From the NCBI RefSeq assembly GCF_005405925.1, contig NZ_BJHV01000001.1, positions 9,982,001 through 10,046,000 on the forward strand: a DNA stretch of 64,000 bases. Direction: 5' to 3'. Positions 26,489 to 38,238 of this stretch are shown in pieces. The notes under the pieces were generated by a model. The model saw nothing but the letters and a program-made list of their open reading frames with translations, searched no databases and was not told the DNA's origin. Origin of the DNA: Streptomyces antimycoticus. GTDB taxonomy: Bacteria; Actinomycetota; Actinomycetes; Streptomycetales; Streptomycetaceae. The translations under genes were made by a program, and so were the position numbers. The first letter of the stretch is position 1; each line of letters opens with the position of its first letter.

Positions 26489-27752
26489 CCGGGCAGAAAA
26501 GGACGAGCGGGCCCTGGCTCGCGTTCGTGGAGAGCAACACCACGGGCACGGGGCGGGAGTTCTGCGCGGCGGCGCGGGCGCGAGACCTACGGCCGGTGCT
26601 GCTGACCCGGGACCCGGGCCGCTATGTGTACGTCGAGCAGGACGGCATCGACACCAGGCTGCTGGACACCGGTGACCTGGCCGCGGTGGTGGACTGCTGC
26701 GCCGGGCTCGAACGGGACGGCGGGCTCGCCGGAGTCGCCTCCAGCTCCGAGTACTTCGTGTCCACCGCCGCCCGCGCGGCCGCCAAGCTCGGCCTGCCCG
26801 CGGCGGACGGGGACGCCATCGCCCGGTGCCGGGACAAGGAGACGCAGGTCGCCACGCTGGCGGCGGCCGGTGTCCCGGTGCCCGCCGGCGCGGCCGTCGG
26901 CGAGGTGGCCGACGCGGTGCGCGCCGCCGACGGGATCGGCCACCCGGTGGTGCTGAAGCCGGTCCTCGGATCGGGCTCGGTCGGCGTCCGGCTGTGCCGG
27001 GACCGCGAGGAGACCTGGCAGTGGGCGGAGGAACTGCTGAGCCGCTCCACCGACGAACGCGGCAACCCGGTGCCGGCCCGGATCCTGGTCCAGGGGGCCG
27101 TCGAAGGGCCGGAGTTCTCGGTCGAGACCTTCGACAACACCGTCGTCACCGTCGTCGCCAAACACATCGGGCCCCGGCCGTACTTCGTGGAGACCGGACA
27201 CGAGGTGCCCGCACCCGTGCGCGACGCCATCGCCGCCGCGCTCGGCGGCACCGCCCTGCGGGCGCTCGCCGCACTCGGCCTGGGCTGGGGAGCCGCCCAT
27301 ACCGAACTGCGGATGTCCGCGGACGGCCCCGTCGTCATCGAGGTCAACCCGCGGCTCGCGGGCGGCATGATTCCCGTCGCTGTACGGGCGGCCCTCGGCA
27401 TCGACCTCGTCGACGCCGTGATCGCCCGCGCGGCGGGACAGAGCCGGACCCCCACGCGGCCGGGCCGCGGGCACGCCGCGGTCCGCTTCCTGCGCAACGA
27501 GCGCGAGGGGCGGGTCACGGCCATCGGCGGAGTCGAGGCCGCCCAGGCGGCCCCCGGTGTGGTGGCCGTCGCGGTCGGCACCGCCCCCGGACGGACCGTG
27601 CGCGTGACGAACTCGTTCCAGGACCGCCTGGGCTGCGTGGTCGCCACCGGGACCGACGGGGAGCAGGCCGGAGACCGCGCGGCGGCCGCCGCGGGCCTGA
27701 TCAGAATCGAGCTTGAGGAGCCGGCGCTGCCGGATGAAGGAGTCGCAGGCTG

Positions 27753-27753
<1 letters not shown>
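26485..27753 (+). CDS. dabC: DabC: ATP-grasp enzyme
   Basis: This 422-aa protein has an N-terminal preATP-grasp domain (GPWLAFVESNTTGTGREFCAA). The ATP-grasp core contains HPVVLKPVLGSGSVGV, EGPEFSVETF, the metal-binding VVIEVNPRLAGGMIP and a C-terminal subdomain with VRFLRNEREGRVTAI. Such enzymes join a carboxylate to an amine through an acyl phosphate. In this operon it may form the amide or peptide intermediate or protect the diamino acid; its exact step is not established. Its stop overlaps the next start (TGATG). Confidence 0.82.
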
Positions 27754-31019
<3,266 letters not shown>

Positions 31020-31024
31020 CGAAG

Positions 31025-31058
31025 GGGGGCGTACCCGGGCCAGCCCGGGTACGCCCCC
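31025..31058. terminator. Strong hairpin terminator 1 between convergent genes
   Basis: GGGGGCGTACCCGGGC and GCCCGGGTACGCCCCC form a perfect 16-bp stem separated by two bases, immediately after the A-T-TE stop codon. Confidence 0.85.
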
Positions 31059-31073
31059 TCATCCGTGGCTCCT

Positions 31074-31105
31074 CGGCCCTGGGACCCGGCCGGGTCCCAG
31101 GGCCG
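31074..31105. terminator. Perfect 32-bp palindrome, terminator 2
   Basis: CGGCCCTGGGACCCGG is followed directly by its exact reverse complement. Together with the hairpin at 31025-31058 it insulates the rightward dab/A-T-TE operon from the leftward permease/oxygenase unit, which ends at 31111. Confidence 0.75.
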
Positions 31106-31110
31106 ACGGG

Positions 31111-32052
31111 CTAGGGACGGAACGGTTCGCCGAGGCCGACGACGATCTCGCGGTCGCCGCGGTAGGGCTCGCGGCTGTGGGCCATGCGGACGTTGTCGAT
31201 GACCAGGAGGTCGCCCCGCTGCCAGGGCTCGCGCACCGTGTGCTTCTCGTAGACCGCGTTGATGAGGTCGACGGTGGCGCTGTCCAGGGGTGAGCCGTCG
31301 CCGTAGAAGGTGTTGAACGGCAGCCCGTCGGGGCCGAACTCCGCGGTGAGGAACTCACGCACCTCGGGAGCCATCGTCCACTCGTTCAAGAACGCGATCT
31401 GGTTGAACCAGCAGCGTTCGCCCGATTCGGGATCCGCTATGACGGCCGGGCGGCTCTGCCGGGTGCGCAGTCCGCCCTCGGCGTCCCAGCGCACCTCGAT
31501 GCCGTGGTCGGCGCAGTAACGTTCCACCTCGTCGGGGTTCTTGGCGCCGAACGCGTCCTCCCATCCGATCCCGACGAACGGGTTGTAGTGGCGGGTCAGC
31601 ACCCAGCCATGGCGCTCGAAGCGCTCGACGAGATCGTCCGGCAGGTCACCCAGCACCGCACGGGCGTCGGCGACGGCCGTGACACCGCCGACAGCGGGCG
31701 GGGTGACACACGCGAAGACCATCAGCCGGGGCGCCTCGGCCGCGTAGCTGAGTTCGTGGTGCATGCACATGGGCTGGTCGGCCGGCCAGTGCGAGGACGA
31801 GTACAGCCCCGGCCCGAACTCCTCGCGGGGAGCGAAACCCTCGCGCTCGGCCATGCCTTCGCCGATGATCCCGCGGACCACGGCGGCGGCGTGATCGTGG
31901 CCGTCCAGCTTCAGCCCGCGGACCAGCAGGGCGCCGTGCCGGGCCACCAGGGCCCGTATCTCCTCGCGGTGTTCGGTGGCCCAGGCCGCGGCGTCGGTGC
32001 CGGGCCCGGGGGTGGCGTCCAGCCGCCGCAGGGCATCTCGCTGCTCGGGCAT
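31111..32052 (-). CDS. SyrP-like Fe(II)/2-oxoglutarate-dependent oxygenase (TauD superfamily)
   Basis: This is a 313-aa protein from MPEQRDALRRLDATPG, with a GGAGAG site. MHHELSYAAE supplies the facial triad ligands His98 and Glu100. His292 in RMAHSREPY is the distal ligand, and Arg301 (GDREIVVGL) should bind 2-oxoglutarate. SyrP-type proteins, first annotated as regulators in the syringomycin locus, beta-hydroxylate aspartate on NRPS carrier domains. Four or more Asp-loading modules would give it targets here. Known members of the amphomycin-friulimicin family are not beta-hydroxylated at Asp as far as I recall, so the role is open. It is probably co-transcribed with the permease gene, 50 bp upstream. 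Confidence 0.85.
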   Translation of the reverse strand: MPEQRDALRRLDATPGPGTDAAAWATEHREEIRALVARHGALLVRGLKLDGHDHAAAVVRGIIGEGMAEREGFAPREEFGPGLYSSSHWPADQPMCMHHELSYAAEAPRLMVFACVTPPAVGGVTAVADARAVLGDLPDDLVERFERHGWVLTRHYNPFVGIGWEDAFGAKNPDEVERYCADHGIEVRWDAEGGLRTRQSRPAVIADPESGERCWFNQIAFLNEWTMAPEVREFLTAEFGPDGLPFNTFYGDGSPLDSATVDLINAVYEKHTVREPWQRGDLLVIDNVRMAHSREPYRGDREIVVGLGEPFRP

Positions 32053-32102
32053 GAGGGCTCTCCGTTTCGTCTCAAGAGGGGGTGTGGGAAGGGGGGATGA
32101 GT

Positions 32103-32933
32103 TCAGACCAGGGGTCGCCGGAACGCCCACACCGCCGCGCTCGCCCCGACCAGCGCGACCATGGCGCTCGCGCCCAGAGCGGACCACACCTGGGCGCCCA
32201 GCGGCTGGTCGAGGCAGAGCGCGCGCGAGGCGTCCATCGCATACGACAGCGGGTTGAGGATCGCCAGGACCTGTAGCCAGCCCGGCATACGGTCCACCGG
32301 GACGAACGCGCTGGAGGCGAACATCAGCGGGAACGTCACCAGATAGGCCATACTCTGCAGCGCCTCCGCACTGCGCAGCCAGGCCGCCAGCGCCAGGAAG
32401 ATCCAGGTCATCGCCCACACCACCACGCAGGTCAGCAGCAGCGCGGCCACCAGTCCCACGACGCCGCCGGCCGGGTCGGCGTCCATGAACACCACGGCCA
32501 CCACCAGCAGGATCGCCAGCTGTGCGGTGGTGCGCAGCAGGTCGGCGAAGCTGCGGGCGAACAACAGCAGCGGCGCGTGGATGGGCAGGGTGCGCAGCCG
32601 TGCCACCGCACCGTTGTCCATGTCCCGGACCAAGCCGATACCGGAGGCGATCGCGGGACCGATGCCCGTGGTCACCAGCAGCGCGGGCAGCAGATAGTCC
32701 AGGTAGGAGACGCCGCCCGGCAGGTGGTCGAGGTCGACGATGCTGCCGAAGACCTCGCTGAGCAGCAGCAGCATGAAGACCGGCTGCAGCATGGCGAGGA
32801 TCAGGGTCCGACGGTGTGCGAGATGGGCCTTGAGCGACCGCTGGGTGAGGATCAGCAATTGCGCCCAAGGGCTGCTGCCGTGCCAGGCGGGAGCGAAGGC
32901 GCCGCCGTTTGGTAATGACGTGCTACGGGTCAT
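32103..32933 (-). CDS. ABC-2 type transporter permease (DrrB type)
   Basis: The protein is 276 aa from ATG 32933, preceded by GGAGGAAATTA, a very strong ribosome site. Six hydrophobic segments are visible, including LILAMLQPVFMLLLLSEVFG and MAYLVTFPLMFASSAFVPVD, and the family block LNPLSYAMDASRAL. It lacks its own ATPase; the DrrA-like protein at 22875-23828 is the probable partner for lipopeptide export or self-protection. A longer frame to 33035 is not supported. It is divergent from the fatty-acyl-AMP ligase gene across a 434-bp control region. Confidence 0.88.
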   Translation of the reverse strand: MTRSTSLPNGGAFAPAWHGSSPWAQLLILTQRSLKAHLAHRRTLILAMLQPVFMLLLLSEVFGSIVDLDHLPGGVSYLDYLLPALLVTTGIGPAIASGIGLVRDMDNGAVARLRTLPIHAPLLLFARSFADLLRTTAQLAILLVVAVVFMDADPAGGVVGLVAALLLTCVVVWAMTWIFLALAAWLRSAEALQSMAYLVTFPLMFASSAFVPVDRMPGWLQVLAILNPLSYAMDASRALCLDQPLGAQVWSALGASAMVALVGASAAVWAFRRPLV

Positions 32934-33088
32934 TAATTTCCTCCGGGAGTCGTGCGCCCGCTGGTGCGTGGCACGGTGCGCCAAATTCCTGGAGCGGTAG
33001 TCGAAGAAGGGCAGGATCAAAGAATCCGCCGCCATGACCGGCTACGCGATGACTGAGCGCGGATGAATCGGATAGCTGTGTCGTCCAT

Positions 33089-33130
33089 GTGGAACGAATG
33101 CGCTTCGACGTGGAACGAATGCGCTTCGAC
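33089..33130. repeat. Perfect 21-bp tandem repeat (x2) with internal dyad, probable operator
   Basis: Two head-to-tail identical 21-bp units (33089-33109 and 33110-33130) each contain CGAATGCGCTTCG, an inverted repeat CGAA/TTCG. A 21-bp period equals two helical turns, so two dimers would bind the same DNA face. It lies about 160-280 bp from either divergent start. Confidence 0.65.
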
Positions 33131-33167
33131 TCTATCGCGCGGAATTGGCTCCGCCGGGACGTTTCGT

Positions 33168-33181
33168 GGCCAGTACTGGCC
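33168..33181. promoter_or_regulatory. 14-bp perfect palindrome
   Basis: GGCCAGTACTGGCC is fully self-complementary and lies 38 bp right of the 21-bp tandem repeat, in the same control region. Possible binding site; no further support. Confidence 0.4.
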
Positions 33182-33367
33182 GGTGCGCTGCAGAACCGCG
33201 GGGAGATGCGGGCGATTTGGGGGGTTATGTGTCGAGGGAGTGGGGTGCACTGTGCAATTTGTTGTCAGCACCTTTCCCCGGTTGCGGCGCCTCGGTAGAA
33301 ATGCACAACAGTGCCGGATCGGCATCTGGAAACTCAGTTCGCGGACACGAAGGGCAGGGCCTCGGAT

Positions 33368-35143
33368 ATGGCGGGAATCGTCACCGCCCCCACCGTTGAC
33401 GCAGTGCTCCGGGAGCATGCGGAAAACCGTCCGGAAAAGACGGCGGCCGTATTCGTGACGGACCCGTTGCGCACCGACGGGGCGCAACGGCTCACGTATG
33501 CGGAACTCGACGCACAGGCCAGGAGCGTCGCCGTACGGCTCCGCGCCCATGTCTCGCCGGGGGGCCGCGTCGTCCTGCTGTACCCCGCCGGGCTGGCCTT
33601 CCTCATCGCCTTCCTCGGCTGCCTGTACGCCGGCGCCGTCGCGGTTCCCTCGTCCCTGCCCGGCCGGTACCGGCACGAGCGCTACCGGGTCAGGCGCATC
33701 GCGGACGACGCGGGCGCCGTGGCGATCCTCACCGACACCGCCACCCGCGCCGACATCGAGGCCTGGGCAGCCGAGGAGGGACTCGACACCCTTCCCCTCC
33801 TGGTCACCGATGACGGCGAGACCGCCGATCCCGACGCATGGACGATGGCGCGCGCCGGACACGACACGCTCGCCGTGCTCCAGTACACCTCCGGCTCCAC
33901 CGGCGACCCCAAAGGCGTGATGATCAGCCACGGCAATGCGCTGCACAACACCGCCAACCTCGCCGACTCGCTGGAACTGGACGAGACCACCCCCATCGGC
34001 GGGTGGATCCCGCACTTCCACGACATGGGGCTGATGGGCTCGATACTCCCGCCACTGCTCCTCGGCTCGACCACCGTCCTGATGAGCCCCACCACCTTCC
34101 TCAAACGCCCCCATCTGTGGCTGCACATGGTCGACCGCTTTGGCATCGAGGCGTCCGCCGCACCGGACTTCGCCTACGACCTGTGCAGCCGACGGGTCAC
34201 CGACGCGCAGAGCGAGGGCCTGGACCTGTCCCGCTGGCGGCACGCGCTGGACGGCTCCGAACCCGTACGCGCCGCCGTGCTCGAACGATTCCAGCGGCGC
34301 TTCACCGGCCACGGCCTGCGCGCCGACGCCCTGACCCCCTGCTACGGCATGGCCGAGGCGACGCTCTTCATCGCCGGGGCCGCCGGCACCGCCCCCCGGG
34401 TGCGCCACGTCTCCGCCGAGCTCCTGGAACGCCACGAGTTCCGGCCCGCGGCCCCCGACGAGCCCGCCCGCGCCGTCGTCGGCTGCGGCCCGCCGCTCGG
34501 CGCCGAGGTGCGCATCGTCGAACCCGACACCCGGCAGGTCCTGCCCGAAGGCGGCGTCGGCGAGATCTGGATCCGCGGTGACATTGTCGGCCAGGGCTAC
34601 TGGAACCGCGAGGCCACCAACGAGGCCGAGTTCCGCGCCACGACCGCGGACGGCGACACCGACTGGCTGCGCACCGGAGACCTCGGAGTCCTGTACGAGG
34701 GCGAACTCCACATCACCGGCCGCATCAAGGACGTCCTCAACCTGCGCGGCCGCAACCTCTATCCGCAGGACATCGAGCAGGAACTGCGCACCCAGTGGCC
34801 CGAATTGGGCAACCTCGTCGGCGCCTGCTTCGCCGTACCGGGCGAGGGCCCGCAGGGCGACGACGTACTCGTGGTCACCCACGAGGTGCGCGGCATCAAG
34901 GACGAGGAACGGCTGGGCGAACTCGCCGCCGAGATGCGGCTCACCGTCGCCCGTGAATTCGGCGCCCCCGTCGGCGCGGTCCTGCTGCTGCGCCCCGGCG
35001 GAGTACGCCGCACCACCAGCGGCAAGATCCAGCGGTCCGCGATGCGCGACCTGTTCCGCGCCGGCGAACTGCGACCCACCTACGCGGTCTACGAGCAGAG
35101 CCTGCTGCGCCCCTTACCCGAGCCCCAGGAGGCCGCCGTATGA
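33368..35143 (+). CDS. Fatty-acyl-AMP ligase (FAAL) for lipopeptide initiation
   Basis: The protein has 591 aa from ATG 33368 (MAGIVTAPTVDAVLREHAEN); GTG 33311 is an alternative start. ANL-superfamily motifs are present: LQYTSGSTGDPKGVMISHGN, WIPHFHDMGLMGSILPPLLL, CYGMAEATLF, WLRTGDLGVLYEGELHITGR and the Lys in RTTSGKIQRSAM. The HFHDMGL block and domain order match FAALs, which activate a fatty acid as acyl-AMP and load it onto a carrier protein without CoA. It starts the operon FAAL-ACAD-ACAD-ACP-NRPS, and its product should be loaded onto the ACP at 37884. Confidence 0.9.
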   Translation: MAGIVTAPTVDAVLREHAENRPEKTAAVFVTDPLRTDGAQRLTYAELDAQARSVAVRLRAHVSPGGRVVLLYPAGLAFLIAFLGCLYAGAVAVPSSLPGRYRHERYRVRRIADDAGAVAILTDTATRADIEAWAAEEGLDTLPLLVTDDGETADPDAWTMARAGHDTLAVLQYTSGSTGDPKGVMISHGNALHNTANLADSLELDETTPIGGWIPHFHDMGLMGSILPPLLLGSTTVLMSPTTFLKRPHLWLHMVDRFGIEASAAPDFAYDLCSRRVTDAQSEGLDLSRWRHALDGSEPVRAAVLERFQRRFTGHGLRADALTPCYGMAEATLFIAGAAGTAPRVRHVSAELLERHEFRPAAPDEPARAVVGCGPPLGAEVRIVEPDTRQVLPEGGVGEIWIRGDIVGQGYWNREATNEAEFRATTADGDTDWLRTGDLGVLYEGELHITGRIKDVLNLRGRNLYPQDIEQELRTQWPELGNLVGACFAVPGEGPQGDDVLVVTHEVRGIKDEERLGELAAEMRLTVAREFGAPVGAVLLLRPGGVRRTTSGKIQRSAMRDLFRAGELRPTYAVYEQSLLRPLPEPQEAAV

Positions 35144-36900
35144 CCACCGCCTCCCCGACCACCCCGACCCAGAACCCCTCCGCCGCGCCCGTCGAGCGGC
35201 TCACCCGCCTGCTCGGCGAGCTCACCGGACCGGGGCAGCCCTTCTCACCCGAGGGGCTCGCCGAACTCGACCGGGCGGAGGCGTTTCCCACCGAGGCATG
35301 CCAGGCGCTCGACGCGTTCGGACTGCGGCGCTACTACGTACCGGCCGAACACGGCGGCGTACTGGAGAGCTTCGACGTCGTCATGCGGCTGCTGCGGGCC
35401 GTGTCCCGGATCGATCTGACCGTGGCCGTCTCGCACGGGAAGACCTATCTCGGGGCCGCCGCCACCTGGATCGCGGGAGAGCCGGAGGCCGCCCGCCGGC
35501 TGGGAGGGCGGATAGCGGAGGGGACACCCGTCTCCTGCGCCCTGACCGAACGCCACCACGGCAGCGATCTGATGGCCGGTGAGCTGACCGCCAGGCCCGC
35601 CCCGGGCGGGGGCTGGCTGCTGTCCGGCGAGAAGTGGCTGATCAACTCAGCCACCCGGGCCGGCCTGGTCACCGTCCTCGCCCGTACCGACGACAACGGC
35701 GGACCGCGCGGCTTCAGCCTCTTCCTCGCGGACAAGTCCCGCCTCGCCCCGGAGTGCTTCACCCACCTGCCCAAAGTGCCCACCTACGGCATCCGGGGCG
35801 CGGACATCAGCGGCATCGCCTTCCACGACGCCCCACTGCCCGAGGACGCGCTCATCGGGCGGGTCGGTGAGGGCATCGAGATCATCCTCAAAGCGCTGCA
35901 CCTCTCCCGGACCGGCTGCGTCGCGATGTCACTGGGCGCGGGGGACCACGCGCTCGCCCTGGCCGCCGAGTTCGTGGCCCAGGACGGCGGAGGGCTCGCA
36001 CGGGACCCGTACGTGCGGCGGGAGCTGGGCGAGGCCGCCGCGGGCCTGCTGCTCGCCGACGCCACCGGCGTGGTGGCGGCGCGCTCCCCGCACGCGCTCG
36101 CCGGCGAGATGAGCGTCATCTCCGCTGCCGCGAAGGCATATGTGCCCGCCGAGGTCGACACCCTCATCGCGCGCCTGCTGCAGCTCCTCGGCCCGTACGG
36201 ACTGCTCCGCCCCGACGACCCGCACACCGGATTCGCCAAGGTGGAACGCGACCACCGCATCATCGGCATCTTCGACGGCAGTAGCCAGGTCAACCGCAGC
36301 GCCCTCATCGAGCAGTTCCCCCGCATCGCCCGCGGCTACGCGAAGGGCCGGTGGGACGCGGAGGGCCTCGCCGAGGCCACGAATCCGCACGCCCCCCTGC
36401 GCCCGATGCGGCCCGGCGCGTTCGGCCTGGTCTCCAGCGGCGGCTGCTCCGTCGTGGCCGGCCTGCCGGCCGCGGTCGGCGAGCTGCGCGACGTGGCCGC
36501 ACGCGGCCACGCCTCCACCGCGCTCACCACCCTCGCCGGGCGGCTCCTGGACGTGTCCGACCGGCTCCACCAGGACATGGCGGCGATCCGGTTCTCGCCC
36601 CGCGCCGTCCCCGGCCACGCGTTCCGGTTCGCCGAGCGGTTCGAGTCGTGCTTCGCGGCGGCCTCGGCGCTCCACCTGTGGCTGAGCGCCGTCGCCCGCG
36701 CCCAGGGCCCCCTCCCGGAGACCGCGCTGCTCGCCTGCCTCGTCAAGGCGCTCACCGACCTGGAGGAGCCCGTCGACGACGCCGACCGCACCGTCTTCGA
36801 CGACCTCGCCGAAGCGGTCCTCGCCCGCCCGTCCGCCCCCTTCCACTCGCTCCTCGACCACGTGGAGCCCACCAGCTCCCAGGAGGGGGCCGTCTCGTGA
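35140..36900 (+). CDS. Acyl-CoA-dehydrogenase-family protein for the lipid tail
   Basis: This 586-aa protein overlaps FAAL by ATGA. Residues about 20-390 carry the ACAD fold: VSCALTERHHGSDLMAGELT (flavin and substrate loop), GEKWLINSATRAGLV, FTHLPKVPTYGIRGADISGI and the C-terminal motif IFDGSSQVNRSALIEQFPR. About 190 extra C-terminal residues (after GYAKGRWDAEGL) form a helical tail seen in enlarged family members. In friulimicin-type clusters such proteins are thought to introduce the double bond of the acyl chain while it is attached to the ACP. Confidence 0.87.
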   Translation: MTTASPTTPTQNPSAAPVERLTRLLGELTGPGQPFSPEGLAELDRAEAFPTEACQALDAFGLRRYYVPAEHGGVLESFDVVMRLLRAVSRIDLTVAVSHGKTYLGAAATWIAGEPEAARRLGGRIAEGTPVSCALTERHHGSDLMAGELTARPAPGGGWLLSGEKWLINSATRAGLVTVLARTDDNGGPRGFSLFLADKSRLAPECFTHLPKVPTYGIRGADISGIAFHDAPLPEDALIGRVGEGIEIILKALHLSRTGCVAMSLGAGDHALALAAEFVAQDGGGLARDPYVRRELGEAAAGLLLADATGVVAARSPHALAGEMSVISAAAKAYVPAEVDTLIARLLQLLGPYGLLRPDDPHTGFAKVERDHRIIGIFDGSSQVNRSALIEQFPRIARGYAKGRWDAEGLAEATNPHAPLRPMRPGAFGLVSSGGCSVVAGLPAAVGELRDVAARGHASTALTTLAGRLLDVSDRLHQDMAAIRFSPRAVPGHAFRFAERFESCFAAASALHLWLSAVARAQGPLPETALLACLVKALTDLEEPVDDADRTVFDDLAEAVLARPSAPFHSLLDHVEPTSSQEGAVS

Positions 36901-37841
36901 CCACCACCACCGGCTCCGCCGCGCTCGCCGCCACCGTGGAAGAGCGCCTCGGCGACCCCTACGACACCACCAACCCCAACGGCTTCCGGGCGATCCTCGC
37001 CGCACGGGAAGCCGGACATCGGCCGACCGGTGAGCCCTTCCGCGCCATCGGTGCGGACGGCGCCGAAAGCGGCGAGGTGGACCCGGAGCCGCTGATGCAC
37101 GCCCTGCGCGCCGGGTACCGCAGATCGCCCACGCTCACCCGGTCCGGCGGTGGAGCCCAGTGGGGGAGCGGCGCAGTGACCGCCGGTGCGGCCGCCGTCG
37201 GCACACTGGACTCCGGCCTGCGCATGACGCTGCGCCACCTGCGGGCCCGGCGCCTGTACGGCGCGGCGGCCATCGACATCCCCCAGTTGCGCGCGGTGCT
37301 CGCGGGAGCCTACGCCGACCTGCTGCTGTGCGACACGCTGACCACCCTCGCCGTACGGAACACCGACGCCTTCCCCGCCCGGCCGGACGCCCTCGACCGA
37401 GTGGTCCGGATCTTCGTACCGCGTGTGCTCCAGGGCGCGATGGACCGCCTTTCGCTGGCCATGGGGTCGCGCTTCTACATCAGGGAGGGCGAACACCCCG
37501 CCTTCCACCTGCTGCTGAACGAGATGCAGAGCGCGCTCTTCGCGGTGGACGGCCGACCGGGCCGACTGCCGAATCCCGCCGATGCCGCAGCTCCGCTCAG
37601 CGGCATGACCGCCGCGGACCTCACCACCGCACCGGCCGTCACCGCGCTGTGCGATCCCGAACTGCTCGCCGCGGCGCCTGGCCAGGCAGTCATCGGAGGT
37701 GCCGCACTCATCACATCTGGACGAGGGACACCGCGGCCGTCGCAGGCCGCCCTGGATCGCCTGTACGCGGAGCTCGATCGTCGCTATGACACCGGCCACT
37801 CCTTCGACCTGGCCGAACGCCCTCTCCCCGACCGTCCCTAG
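36897..37841 (+). CDS. Short acyl-CoA-dehydrogenase-type protein (C-terminal domain only)
   Basis: This 314-aa protein starts at GTG 36897, inside the stop of the larger ACAD gene. GAAAVGTLDSGLRMTLRHLR, ARRLYGAAAIDIPQLRAVLA and the following helices match the C-terminal helical domain of ACADs. The canonical N-terminal and beta domains are missing. It may form a heterodimer with the preceding protein, as two-gene ACAD pairs in lipopeptide and steroid pathways do. A separate catalytic role cannot be excluded. Confidence 0.75.
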   Translation: MTTTTGSAALAATVEERLGDPYDTTNPNGFRAILAAREAGHRPTGEPFRAIGADGAESGEVDPEPLMHALRAGYRRSPTLTRSGGGAQWGSGAVTAGAAAVGTLDSGLRMTLRHLRARRLYGAAAIDIPQLRAVLAGAYADLLLCDTLTTLAVRNTDAFPARPDALDRVVRIFVPRVLQGAMDRLSLAMGSRFYIREGEHPAFHLLLNEMQSALFAVDGRPGRLPNPADAAAPLSGMTAADLTTAPAVTALCDPELLAAAPGQAVIGGAALITSGRGTPRPSQAALDRLYAELDRRYDTGHSFDLAERPLPDRP

Positions 37842-37883
37842 CCGCCGCGCCCGCCCACGGCCACTCATGCAGAGGAGACACCC

Positions 37884-38156
37884 ATGTCCGACCCCAACGC
37901 CGAGCAGCACACCGTCGAGAGCCTGCGGGAGTGGCTGACCAACTGCATCGCCTCCCATCTGGAACGGCCCGCCGACACCATCGACACCAGCGTGCGGCTC
38001 TCCGACTACGGACTCGACTCGCTGTACGTCCTGTCTGTCGCCGGAGAGCTCGAGGACCACTACGACGTCTCCCTCGATCCGACGCTCCTGTGGGACAACC
38101 CCACCATCGACGCGCTCAGCGAGGTCCTCGTCAAAGAGCTGGCCCAGTACGCCTGA
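37884..38156 (+). CDS. Acyl carrier protein
   Basis: This 90-aa protein (MSDPNAEQHTVESLREWLTN) has the phosphopantetheine site GLDSL at Ser46. It is acidic and helical, as ACPs are, and AGAGGAGA lies upstream of the ATG. It sits between the lipid-modifying genes and the starter condensation domain, so it should receive the acyl chain from the FAAL and present it for desaturation and N-acylation of the first residue. Confidence 0.92.
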   Translation: MSDPNAEQHTVESLREWLTNCIASHLERPADTIDTSVRLSDYGLDSLYVLSVAGELEDHYDVSLDPTLLWDNPTIDALSEVLVKELAQYA

Positions 38157-38238
38157 CGGGCACACCCCACCGCATTCCGCCACCGCATCCCATCCCGCGC
38201 AGTCCGCCACTCCGCAGAACCGAGAGGACCGCTCCGTC

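Larger units (their letters stand above)
32934..33367. promoter_or_regulatory. Main divergent promoter region of the lipopeptide cluster
   Basis: This 434-bp gene-free interval separates the permease from the lipid-initiation/NRPS operon of about 30 kb. It contains a perfect 21-bp tandem repeat at 33089-33130 and a 14-bp palindrome at 33168-33181. It is less G+C rich than its flanks (for example 33230-33310). It is the natural target for the cluster regulators. Confidence 0.65.

Noticed and set aside
33063..33458. Plus-strand reading frames starting upstream of the FAAL gene.
   Set aside because: They overlap the operator repeats and the FAAL start in the wrong frame, use atypical codons and have no recognisable domain.
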